Part shown: piece after piece, positions 54,807-63,119 of the stretch | How the letters are laid out: each line of letters starts with the position of its first letter | How positions within the stretch are numbered: position 1 is the stretch's first letter | NCBI GenBank assembly: GCA_947259215.1 | Contig: CAMYLJ010000002.1 | Location: forward strand, 67,524 to 131,523 | DNA from: an uncultured delta proteobacterium | Lineage (GTDB): Bacteria; Myxococcota_A; UBA9160; JAFDET01 | Direction of reading: 5' to 3' | Length of the DNA: 64,000 nt | Notes under the pieces: model-generated | Told to the model about the DNA's origin: nothing | Seen by the model: only the letters and a program-made list of their open reading frames with translations | The model's database searches: none | Program-made: the position numbers and the translations under genes

Positions 54807-56629
54807 GAGCCCCTCCGGCGCAGGCGCAGCCCCAGCTCTTCGAGCTGGGCAAGCTCCACCTCGCTCGGGGACTCCATCAGGGCGTCCTGGCCGCGCTGGG
54901 TCTTGGGAAACGCGATCACGTCGCGCAGGCTCTCGCCTCCGGCCATCAGCATCACCAGGCGATCGTACCCGAAGGCGAAGCCGCCGTGGGGTGGCGCGCC
55001 GGAGTCGAGGGCGTTCAGCAGGAAGCCGAAGCGCCGCTCCATCTCGCCCTTCCCGTACCCGAGCGTCTCGAGGACGCGTCGCTGCACGTCGCTGCGATGG
55101 TTTCGCAGGCTGCCCGACCCGAGCTCGACCCCGTTGCAGACCAGGTCGTAGTGCGTGGCGCGCACCCGATCGGGCTCGCTCTCGAGCAGCGGCAGGTCGT
55201 CCTCGTGGGGCGCGGTGAAGGGCATGTGGGCCGGCTCGAGCTCTCCGCGGTCGTTGCGCTCGAAGAGCGGGAAGTCGACGACGAAGAGCAGGTCCCACTC
55301 GCGCCCGTCGACGCGCCCGAGCCGCCAGCCCAGGTCCTGGCGCAGCCGCGCCAGCACGTGGTTGGCCTTGTTGGCAGCGTCGGCCTGGAAGAACAGCAGC
55401 GATCCCGGCCGCGCCCCGCTGCGCTCCGCGATGGCCGCGCGCTCGGCGTCGGAGAAGAACTTCACGATCGGCGACTGCCAGCCGCCGTCGGCGGTCACGC
55501 GCACCCACGCCAGCCCGCGCGCGGCCAGCTCCTTCTTGGCGAACGACTCGAGCCGGTCGACCTCGCCCCGGGAGAGGTCGCCCGCCTCGTGGACCGGCAG
55601 GCACTTCACGATGCCGCCTTCCTCGACCGCGCCGCGGAAGGCCCGGAAGTCGCTCTCGCGGAAGACGTCGGTCAGCTCCACCAGCTCGAGCTGGACGCGG
55701 GTGTCGGGCTTGTCGCTCCCGTAGCGCGCCACGGCCTCGGCGTGGCCCAGCCGCCGGAAGGGCCGCGGCAGCGCCACGTCCAGCGCGTCGTGGAAGGCGC
55801 GGGCCGTCAGCTCCTCGAGCACCTCGAGCACGTCGTCGACGCCGACGAAGGCCATCTCCAGGTCGATCTGCGTGAACTCGAACTGGCGGTCGGCGCGCAG
55901 GTCCTCGTCCCGGAAGCAGCGTGCGATCTGGTAGTAGCGATCGACACCGCCGATCACGAGCAGCTGCTTCATGATCTGCGGAGACTGCGGCAGTGCGTAG
56001 AAGGAGCCCGGGTGCATGCGGCTCGGAACCAGGAAGTCGCGGGCGCCCTCGGGCGTGGCCTTGGCCAGCAGCGGCGTCTCGATGTCGGCGAAGTCGAGGT
56101 CGGCCAGGGCCGCGCGCACCGAACGGGTGATCCGGTCGCGCAGGCGCAGGGCGCGCTGAAGCGGCGGCCGTCGCAGATCGTGGGTGCGGTGGCGGAGACG
56201 CACCGGCTCCTCCGCCTCCACCTCTTCCTCGATCGGAAAGGGCGGCGGCGTGGCGGTGTTCAGGATTCGCAGCTCCGAGACCGAGATCTCCACCTCGCCG
56301 GTCGGCAGGTTCGGGTTGACCGTCTCCGGGGAGCGGCGCTCCACCACGCCGCGCGTCGCGATCACGAACTCCGCGCGCAGCGCGTGGGCGCGCGCGTGGC
56401 AGGCGGCCTCGGCGTCGGGGCGGAAGACCACCTGCACCAGGCCCGAGGCGTCACGCAGGTCGACGAAGATCACCCCGCCGTGGTCCCGCCGGGTGTGCAC
56501 CCAGCCGGCGACGGCCACGGACTCGCCCACGTGCGCCGCGCGCAGCTCGGCACAGGCGTGGCTGCGGCGCAGGCCGCCGAGCCCGTCGAGCCGCACGTCC
56601 GTTCGCTCGGGTCCGCCCGGGGTGGACAA
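54803..56629 (-). CDS. aspS: Aspartyl-tRNA synthetase
   Basis: 608 aa class II synthetase of bacterial type, with the GAD insertion domain. N-terminal OB fold (VAVAGWVHTRRDHGGVIFVD), motif 2 RCFRDEDLRADRQFEFTQID, motif 3 FGYDRLVMLMAGGESLRDVI. Start is a TTG at 56629, with GAGG 8 bases upstream; no ATG or GTG fits the N-terminus. It leads the aspS-lysM-glpABC run. Confidence 0.96.
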   Translation of the reverse strand: MSTPGGPERTDVRLDGLGGLRRSHACAELRAAHVGESVAVAGWVHTRRDHGGVIFVDLRDASGLVQVVFRPDAEAACHARAHALRAEFVIATRGVVERRSPETVNPNLPTGEVEISVSELRILNTATPPPFPIEEEVEAEEPVRLRHRTHDLRRPPLQRALRLRDRITRSVRAALADLDFADIETPLLAKATPEGARDFLVPSRMHPGSFYALPQSPQIMKQLLVIGGVDRYYQIARCFRDEDLRADRQFEFTQIDLEMAFVGVDDVLEVLEELTARAFHDALDVALPRPFRRLGHAEAVARYGSDKPDTRVQLELVELTDVFRESDFRAFRGAVEEGGIVKCLPVHEAGDLSRGEVDRLESFAKKELAARGLAWVRVTADGGWQSPIVKFFSDAERAAIAERSGARPGSLLFFQADAANKANHVLARLRQDLGWRLGRVDGREWDLLFVVDFPLFERNDRGELEPAHMPFTAPHEDDLPLLESEPDRVRATHYDLVCNGVELGSGSLRNHRSDVQRRVLETLGYGKGEMERRFGFLLNALDSGAPPHGGFAFGYDRLVMLMAGGESLRDVIAFPKTQRGQDALMESPSEVELAQLEELGLRLRRRGS

Positions 56630-56682
56630 CGAAAAACCTCAGGAAAATCAGGCCTGTGGATAGCAGAGGGCCGACGGAGGTG

Positions 56683-58104
56683 TCAATCGGAGCGGACGCC
56701 CGGGGCGTTCGCTTCCTGCAGCTCCGCCGCGCTGCAAACGCGGTTTCGACCGAAGGATTTCGCCCGGTACATGGCCTTGTCGGACTGGTCCAGGAGCGCC
56801 TCGCGGTCGCCTCCGTGGACCGGGTAGGTGGCCACCCCGATGCTGATGGAGAGCTGCATCGACTCGCCGCGCCCACCGTCGAACCAGGTCTCCGCCACCG
56901 TGCTGCGGATGCGCTCCGCGATCTGCATGGCGTCCTCGTGGCCGGTGTCCACCAGGATGATGGTGAACTCGTCCCCGCCGTAGCGCGCCAGGGTGTCCAC
57001 CTGGCGCACGCAGCTGGAGAGCACCTGGCCCAGCTGTCGCAGGGCGCGCGATCCCACCAGATGCCCGTAGCGGTCGTTCACCAGCTTGAAGCGATCCAGA
57101 TCGAGGAAGAGCACCGAAAGCTCGCTCCCGTAGCGCTCGGCGCGCCGGATCTCGTGATCGGCGGCCAGCAGCAGGTAGCGCACGTTGTAGAGCTCGGTGA
57201 CATCGTCGATGAACGCGCGCTCCTTGGCGCGGTGATACTGCTCCGCGTTGCGCAGCGAGAGCGACGCGTGCCCGGCGATGATGCGCGCGCGCTCGAGGTC
57301 GTCCTCGTCGAACGGCTTCCCGTCTTCCAGGATCCAGATCACGCCGGCCTCGTTCTCGTCGCCCCGCATCGGGACGGCCAGCAGCCGATCGACGTCCACG
57401 CCGGCCTGGCGCAGGCAGGCGTGCGCCGCGCTGCGCGAGACCGGACCCACCGCGGCGTCGCCGTCCAGGTCCACCGGCTTCTCGTCCACGAGCAGATGGT
57501 GCAGGCGCGTCTCCACGCTCTCGTCGAATCCGCGCAGCACCAACGCGTCCGAGAGCGACAGGGTCGTGCGGCGGAACACCGCCAGGCCGCGCTGGCGCTC
57601 CAGGTTTCCGAGCAGCAGGTCGAGTGCCACCGCGTAGACCTCACCGGGCTCGAGACAGGGCGCCAGGCTGCGGCAGCCCTCGACGGTGCGCAGCATGTCG
57701 CGGAGCCGGGTGTTCTCGTCCACCAGCGCCCGCTGCTCCAGCAGGCGCCGCACCACCAGCACCAGCTCGTCGGCCTGGATGGGCTTGCGCAAGTAGTCGG
57801 CCGCGCCCATGCGCAGGGCCGAGACGGCGGTCTCGACGGACGCGTGGCCCGTCAGCACGACGAAGTCGGTGCCCGGGTACTCGCGGCGCACGCGCTCGAG
57901 GAGCTCGATGCCCGACAGGCCCGGCATGGTGAGGTCGGAGAGCACGAGGTCGACGGGCTCGCGGCGGAGCCGCTCGAGGGCCTCCTCGCCGTCGCTGCAC
58001 AGCTCCAGCTGGACCTCGGAGCCCAGCGCGTCGCGCGCCAGCTCCCGGTCCATCCGGCTGTCGTCCACCACGACGACGCGGGGGCGGCGTCGATGCGCCC
58101 TCAT
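56683..58104 (-). CDS. Receiver-GAF-GGDEF diguanylate cyclase
   Basis: 473 aa from the ATG at 58104, preceded by GGAGAG. Receiver (about 10-125: VVVVDDSRMDRE, phosphoacceptor in LVLSDLTMPG, Lys in ADYLRKPI), a GAF-like domain (about 150-300), and a GGDEF domain with the full ARYGGDEFTIIL active site. The RxxD inhibitory site is present (RQVDTLARYGGDEF), so product inhibition is expected. It makes c-di-GMP in response to an unlinked kinase; the PilZ protein at 35334-35633 is a possible reader. Confidence 0.93.
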   Translation of the reverse strand: MRAHRRRPRVVVVDDSRMDRELARDALGSEVQLELCSDGEEALERLRREPVDLVLSDLTMPGLSGIELLERVRREYPGTDFVVLTGHASVETAVSALRMGAADYLRKPIQADELVLVVRRLLEQRALVDENTRLRDMLRTVEGCRSLAPCLEPGEVYAVALDLLLGNLERQRGLAVFRRTTLSLSDALVLRGFDESVETRLHHLLVDEKPVDLDGDAAVGPVSRSAAHACLRQAGVDVDRLLAVPMRGDENEAGVIWILEDGKPFDEDDLERARIIAGHASLSLRNAEQYHRAKERAFIDDVTELYNVRYLLLAADHEIRRAERYGSELSVLFLDLDRFKLVNDRYGHLVGSRALRQLGQVLSSCVRQVDTLARYGGDEFTIILVDTGHEDAMQIAERIRSTVAETWFDGGRGESMQLSISIGVATYPVHGGDREALLDQSDKAMYRAKSFGRNRVCSAAELQEANAPGVRSD

Positions 58105-58259
58105 CCCGTCTCTCCGCAAGGCCTGCCTCTCTCCGATTCGGGTCTACCCTGGAATCCGGATCGTCCCGGCGCCGCGGGCCCTTGAGGGCGCCCGGCACCG
58201 CGGCATGATACCAGCGGTCGCAAGAGGATTTCCCCGCGGGGAATCCCAGAGGAGCAGCC

Positions 58260-59897
58260 ATGGCAGACGAGGCCGGACTCGAGGAGGCGCTGGAACGCCA
58301 TCGCCGCGCCCGGGACGCCTTCCGCTGGGAGGTGCCCGACGCCTTCAACTTCGGGCGCGACGTGGTGGACCGGTTCGCCTGCGACCCGGAGCGGCCGGCG
58401 CTCCTGTGGCGGGGCACCGCAGGCGACGAGCGCCGGCTCTCGTTCGCGGAGGTGCGGGACGCGTCGGACCGCATGGCGGCCCTGCTGGCGTCCCTCGGCG
58501 TGGCAGCGGGCGAGGCGGTGCTGATCCTGCTCCCGAAGCTGCCGGAGTGGCAGATCGCACTGGTGGGGGCGCTCAAGGCCGGCGTGCTGGCGATCCCCTG
58601 CTCGACGCTCCTGCGCCCGAAGGACCTGGTCTACCGGGCCGTGCACAGCGGCGCCGTCGCGATCGTGGCCGACGCCGCCCAGGCCGCCAGCGTGGACGCC
58701 GTCCGCAGCGAGATGCCGTCCGTGCGCCACTTCCTGCTCCGGACCGATCCGTCGGCGGGCGCTCCCGGCGGCTGGACGGACCTGGCCAGCGCCCTCGCCG
58801 CCCAGGCGCCGGGCGCAGCCGGCCGCCCGACCCGGGCCTCGGACCCGGCGCTCGTCTACTACACGTCCGGGACCACGGGACCGCCGAAGGCGGTGCTCCA
58901 CGCCCACGGCTACACCTTCGCCCAGCGCTACACGGCCGAGGTGTGGCTCGGCCTGCGCGGCGACGACCGCCTCTGGACCACCAGCGACACGGGCTGGGCC
59001 AAGGCGGCCTACAGCGTGCTCTTCGGACCCTGGAGCCTGGGCGCCGAGGTGTTCCAGTACGCCGGGCGCTTCGAGCCCGCCCGCGAGCTCGACCTGCTGG
59101 AGCAGGCGGCCCCGGCGGTCTTCTGCGCGCCGCCGACCGAGTTCCGGCTGCTCGTGAAGGAAGACCTCTCGCAGCGCCGCTTCCCGGCCCTGCGCGAGTG
59201 CGTCTCGGCCGGCGAGCCGCTCAACCCCGAGGTGATCCGCGCCTGGCGCGACGCCACGGGCCTCACGATCCGGGACGGCTACGGCCAGACCGAGAGCATC
59301 CTGCTCGTCGGCAACCACCCGGGCATGCCGGTGCGTCCCGGCTCCATGGGCTTGGCCATGCCGGGCCACGAGGTGGAGGTGATCGACGCAGACGGGCGCG
59401 TCTGCGCTGCCGGCGAGGTGGGGGACCTCGCGGTGCGCGGCCAGCCCCCGGGCCTGTTCCTGGAGTACTGGAAGGACGCCGACGCCAGCGCGCGCTGCCG
59501 CCGGGGCGAGTGGTACGTCACCGGCGACCGCGCCACCCGGGACGAGGACGGCTACTTCTGGTTCGTGGGCCGCGCCGACGACGTGATCATCTCCGCGGGC
59601 TACCGCATCGGGCCCTTCGAGGTGGAGAGTGCCCTGCTGGAGCACCCCGCCGTGGTGGAGGCGGCCGCCGTGGCGGCTCCCGATCCCGACCGGGGGTCGA
59701 TCGTGAAGGCGTACGTGGTGCTGCGGCCCGGCGTCGAGCCCGGTCCCGCCCTGGTCTCCGCCCTCCAGAGCCACGTGAAGGCGGTGACGGCGCCCTACAA
59801 GTATCCGCGGGACGTGGAGTTCGTGGACGCCCTGCCCAAGACGGTGAGCGGGAAGATCCGGCGCGTCGAGCTGCGCGGGCGCGCCGCCGGCGGCTGA
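58260..59897 (+). CDS. AMP-forming acyl-CoA synthetase
   Basis: 545 aa ANL-superfamily ligase, close to medium-chain/benzoate-type (Acsm) enzymes. P-loop YYTSGTTGPPKAVLHAH, YGQTESILLVGNHPG, hinge region TGDRATRDEDGYFWFVGRAD, VIISAGYRIGPFEVESALLE and the catalytic Lys in KTVSGKIRRVEL. It activates a carboxylic acid; the exact acid is unknown. It is divergent from the GGDEF gene across 155 bases with no clear promoter motif, and convergent with the Ycf48-like gene. Confidence 0.92.
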   Translation: MADEAGLEEALERHRRARDAFRWEVPDAFNFGRDVVDRFACDPERPALLWRGTAGDERRLSFAEVRDASDRMAALLASLGVAAGEAVLILLPKLPEWQIALVGALKAGVLAIPCSTLLRPKDLVYRAVHSGAVAIVADAAQAASVDAVRSEMPSVRHFLLRTDPSAGAPGGWTDLASALAAQAPGAAGRPTRASDPALVYYTSGTTGPPKAVLHAHGYTFAQRYTAEVWLGLRGDDRLWTTSDTGWAKAAYSVLFGPWSLGAEVFQYAGRFEPARELDLLEQAAPAVFCAPPTEFRLLVKEDLSQRRFPALRECVSAGEPLNPEVIRAWRDATGLTIRDGYGQTESILLVGNHPGMPVRPGSMGLAMPGHEVEVIDADGRVCAAGEVGDLAVRGQPPGLFLEYWKDADASARCRRGEWYVTGDRATRDEDGYFWFVGRADDVIISAGYRIGPFEVESALLEHPAVVEAAAVAAPDPDRGSIVKAYVVLRPGVEPGPALVSALQSHVKAVTAPYKYPRDVEFVDALPKTVSGKIRRVELRGRAAGG

Positions 59898-59906
59898 GCG
59901 CCGGCG

Positions 59907-61409
59907 CTACTCCCCCAACGCCGAGTCCGCCGACGCCGTCTTCGGGGGCGGCAGCACCTTGGTCCAGGTGTCGCCCTGGTCCGTGCTCCGCAGCACCAGA
60001 CCCCGCTGGCCCACGATCAGGCCCAGGCGCGCCTGAGGCTCGTAGGACACGTCGCGCATGAAGGTGAAGACCTCGGGGAAGGCCTCCTCCGGCGGGGCAT
60101 TCCAGGTGCGGCCGCCGTCCCAGGAGAACCGCGCCAGTCCCTTCTCTCCCACCGCGATCGCGCGCTCGTCGCCGGGTGCCATGGCGTAGAGCGCCTGCTT
60201 CACCCCGCTCGAGCCGTAGCGCCAGGTGACGCCGCCGTCGTCGCTGACGAGGACCACGCCGCCCAGGCCGGTGATGATGCCGTTCATGTCGTCCTGGAAG
60301 CGCACGCGGAACAGGTAGGGATTCTGGGCGATGACCACGGACACCTGGGGCCGCTCCGCGACCCGGCCGTCCAGGTAACGCGCCAGGAACTCCGGGTCGT
60401 CCTCCAGGAAGTCCTCGTAGTCCCAGGGCGGGGTGCCGCGCTTGCGCAGGCGGTCGGACAGGATGCCCGTCTCCTCGGCGATCTCCCGCATCGCGCTCAT
60501 GCGGCTGTCGAGGATGTCGAAGAGCGGCGTGGGATCATCCTCCTCCACGAACGTGCGCACCTCCCGCTCGCTCGCGAAGGGTTCGATCAGGATGTTCAGG
60601 TGCTCCTGGTCCAGGATCGACTCGACGAAGGCGCGAACCCGCTCGGCGTCCTCGTCGCCGACCTCACTCGCGTCGAAGTCGAAGACCACCGGATCGATCT
60701 TCTCGGTGCCGACGATCTCGGCGCGCTGCCAGCTGGCGCCCATGTCCTCGCTGTAGAAGATGTACCCGAACTCGCCCACGATCCAGCAGCGCTGGCTCGG
60801 GACCGGGCGGCAGTAGATGTCGTTCAGGCTGACGTCCTCGAAGACGTTCTCGCCGCCCCGCACGCGCTCCTGCTCCGGGGGCGTGAGCCAGACGTACTGC
60901 GGGTGGTCGAGGGTGATCGTGAGGGAGGAATCCTGCCAGGTCTGACCCCCGTCCTCGGTCAGGATGCGGGTGCCGAACTCCCCCACCGCCCACGCGCGCC
61001 GATCGTCCATCGCGTGCACCGCGAAGAGGTGGTAATCGCTCTTCGTCGTCTGCTGGGTCGTCCAGCCGGCGCCGCCGTCCTCGCTGCGCAGGACCGTCCC
61101 GAGCTGGCCCACGATCCAGCCGCGTAGCGGGTCGGCCATGGAGACGCCGTAGTACAGGCGCGAGGGCCCCTCGTCGCGGCTGCTCTTCAGCCAGGTCGTG
61201 CCCCCGTCGGACGTGGTGTAGATCGCGCCCATGTAGCCGGCGGCCACCGCGGTCTTGTCGTCGGCGACGGAGACGGCGTAGAGATCGTCGTAGAGGTCGA
61301 TCTCGCCCTCCGTCAGATGGGGCTCGAAGTGGACGTCGTGGCAGGCGATGCCCGCGACGGCCAGCAGCCCGAGCAGCAGACGAAGGCGAAGGCGGGGGGC
61401 GGACGACAT
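59907..61409 (-). CDS. Ycf48/BNR-like beta-propeller lipoprotein with helical insert
   Basis: 500 aa from the ATG at 61409 with GGAGGAG upstream. Lipobox LAVAGIAC. Repeated propeller blades with Asp-box-like turns (YTTSDGGTTWLKSS, LRSEDGGAGWTTQQ, ILTEDGGQTWQDSS, VLVSDDGGVTWRYG, RFSWDGGRTWNAPP, LRSTDQGDTWTKV). About 110 residues between the blades (from VGTEKIDPVVFDFDASEVG to RPQVSVVIAQNP) are predicted helical and unlike a propeller. Ycf48/BNR proteins of this type accompany DUF1329 and RND genes in Pseudomonas and relatives. Confidence 0.88.
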   Translation of the reverse strand: MSSAPRLRLRLLLGLLAVAGIACHDVHFEPHLTEGEIDLYDDLYAVSVADDKTAVAAGYMGAIYTTSDGGTTWLKSSRDEGPSRLYYGVSMADPLRGWIVGQLGTVLRSEDGGAGWTTQQTTKSDYHLFAVHAMDDRRAWAVGEFGTRILTEDGGQTWQDSSLTITLDHPQYVWLTPPEQERVRGGENVFEDVSLNDIYCRPVPSQRCWIVGEFGYIFYSEDMGASWQRAEIVGTEKIDPVVFDFDASEVGDEDAERVRAFVESILDQEHLNILIEPFASEREVRTFVEEDDPTPLFDILDSRMSAMREIAEETGILSDRLRKRGTPPWDYEDFLEDDPEFLARYLDGRVAERPQVSVVIAQNPYLFRVRFQDDMNGIITGLGGVVLVSDDGGVTWRYGSSGVKQALYAMAPGDERAIAVGEKGLARFSWDGGRTWNAPPEEAFPEVFTFMRDVSYEPQARLGLIVGQRGLVLRSTDQGDTWTKVLPPPKTASADSALGE

Positions 61410-61431
61410 GGCACTCCTCCAGGCAGACGAA

Positions 61432-61467
61432 GGTGGGGCCGGAGACGCGGCGCGCTCCGGCCCCACC
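61432..61467 (-). terminator. Hairpin between DUF1329 and Ycf48-like genes
   Basis: Arms GGTGGGGCCGGAG and CTCCGGCCCCACC make a perfect 13-bp stem with a 10-base loop, 22 bases after the DUF1329 stop. It could reduce read-through to the next gene. Its GAAGGTGGG flank resembles the pilA hairpin. Confidence 0.6.
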
Positions 61468-61489
61468 CGACGATCCCTCTCGTTCCCGG

Positions 61490-62803
61490 CTAGCGGCCGC
61501 GCGTCAGGCGGCCGATGTCGATGTAGCGCCGGACCTTGCCCTTGCTCTTGAGCGGGGTGCCGTCGTTGTCCCAGAACTCGATCCGGTTGCCCGTCCCCGT
61601 CTGGACGTTGACGATCATGTCGCTCACGACCTTGTGGTCACGCGGCACCGGGACACCCTCCCAGCCCTCGTAGTAATCGGCGTCCGACTCGCTCCAGCGC
61701 TTGTTGTGCCAGATGATCTTCCAGAGCTCCTCCTTCTGGTCGTAGGCGAAGGAGTAGAGCGGAACGAGGGTCTGCGTGTCGATGTAGATGTCCTTGTGAT
61801 GGTACGGATGGTCCTCGTTCTTCGGCGTCATCCGCACCTTCACGGCCCGGCGCAGCTCCCAGACGTCGTCGGCGTAGGAGAGGCCGTACGGGCCGAAGTT
61901 GTGGTTCTTGTCGTACGGATACGCCTTCACCTTGGAGTTCGTCGGGGCGATGATGTCGAACTCCCCGAGGCACTCCCACGTGTACTGGGTCACGATGCCG
62001 GCGAAGCTGCGCAGGTCGTCGAGGGTGAAGTCCGTCCCGGACACCGCGTCCGTGCGCTGGGCCGTCGAGATGCGGCGGACCCGGCGCAGGGTCGGCACGT
62101 AGACCCAGGTGTCGTCGTTCTTTCCCTCGGCCTGGGGCGCGTCGGAGCTCTTGTAGCGGTAGGTCATCACGTTGATGCCGCGCGCGTCGAAGGGAGCCGT
62201 GACCTCGATGCCGAACGCGTTCTTGCGCCGCTCCTTGCGGAAGAGGTCGCCGTCCTGCTTTTCGAGGTACTCGGCCTCCACGCGGTGCGCCAGACGGATG
62301 GAGCGGGAGGTGCCCTCGTAGTAGAGCGGCAGCTGCTCACCGCGGTCCCAGTAGGAGTAGAAGAAGTGGGTGGCGGTCCCGTCCCCTTCCCACTGGTAGT
62401 CGAAGTTCCACATGATCTTCACGCCCGCCTGGGGATCCCCCTTGCAATCGATCCCGTCCATCGGAAACGGCAGGCCGGCCGTGTAGTTCTCGAGGCTCTC
62501 GTCCGGACCGATGCGCGCCTGCCCCTTGAACTTCTCGGTGGCGGCGATGAACTCGGGCGCGGGCGTGTAGTCGGCGTTGGCGGGACCGACCTCGAGCCGC
62601 ATTCCCTCGTAGAAGAAGAAGTCACGGTTCGCCCAGAACTCCGGCGGCAGGTAGGCCTTCAGGGAATCGATCTTGTCGAACGTGATGACGTCGCCTTCCT
62701 TGAAGCTGGGTCCCGAGACGCCGGCGTCTTCTTGGGCCGCGACGGGCCCGGACAGTGCGAAGGCGAGGAGTCCGGCGAGGGCGGCGCGCTGCATACGGGG
62801 CAT
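61490..62803 (-). CDS. DUF1329 outer-membrane lipid-carrier-like protein
   Basis: 437 aa from the ATG at 62803 (AAGGAG 8 bases upstream). Signal peptide MPRMQRAALAGLLAFALSGP, cleaved after VAAQ. The mature part has the DUF1329 pattern (GLPFPMDGIDCKGDPQAGVK, MTYRYKSSDAPQAEGKNDDT, YVPTLRRVRRISTAQRTDAV, GTDFTLDDLRSFAGIVTQY). The family has a LolA/LppX-like lipid-binding fold. Partners DUF1302 and an MMPL/RND transporter are not in the window. Confidence 0.92.
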   Translation of the reverse strand: MPRMQRAALAGLLAFALSGPVAAQEDAGVSGPSFKEGDVITFDKIDSLKAYLPPEFWANRDFFFYEGMRLEVGPANADYTPAPEFIAATEKFKGQARIGPDESLENYTAGLPFPMDGIDCKGDPQAGVKIMWNFDYQWEGDGTATHFFYSYWDRGEQLPLYYEGTSRSIRLAHRVEAEYLEKQDGDLFRKERRKNAFGIEVTAPFDARGINVMTYRYKSSDAPQAEGKNDDTWVYVPTLRRVRRISTAQRTDAVSGTDFTLDDLRSFAGIVTQYTWECLGEFDIIAPTNSKVKAYPYDKNHNFGPYGLSYADDVWELRRAVKVRMTPKNEDHPYHHKDIYIDTQTLVPLYSFAYDQKEELWKIIWHNKRWSESDADYYEGWEGVPVPRDHKVVSDMIVNVQTGTGNRIEFWDNDGTPLKSKGKVRRYIDIGRLTRGR

Positions 62804-62881
62804 CGGTGGCTCCTTGTGCTGTTCCGGTGCGGTTGGGGGGGGGGAAGGTCGCACCCGATTCCCCCTGGGAAACCGACATCC

Positions 62882-62911
62882 TGTGTAAACTAGGCGCCAC
62901 TCCCTTGTCAA
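62882..62911 (-). promoter_or_regulatory. Sigma-70-like promoter before DUF1329
   Basis: Minus strand: TTGACA at 62911-62906, 18 bases later TACACA (62887-62882; or TTACAC with 17). A perfect -35 and a weak -10, about 80 bases before the ATG. Confidence 0.45.
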
Positions 62912-63119
62912 CGGGAATGGCCGGAACCGCGGGCGGCGGACCTGTGACGCCTTCTGTCGGCCCCGAGGGGCCCGCGCCGGGCCTCCCGCCACGGCTCCCC
63001 TCGCCGATTGGACTCCTTCGACGCGGGCGGCGTTTCAGGAATTCGCCGCACCTGGTGACGCGGCGAGGCGGCGGGCGAGCCTGTCTCGCGCTCCGGATCG
63101 GCGGTACGGTGCTCGCCGC
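62912..63119. other. Intergenic region between divergent DUF1329 and UbiB-like genes
   Basis: About 210 GC-rich bases beyond the DUF1329 promoter; I see no further gene, repeat or clear promoter for the UbiB-like gene. Confidence 0.4.
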
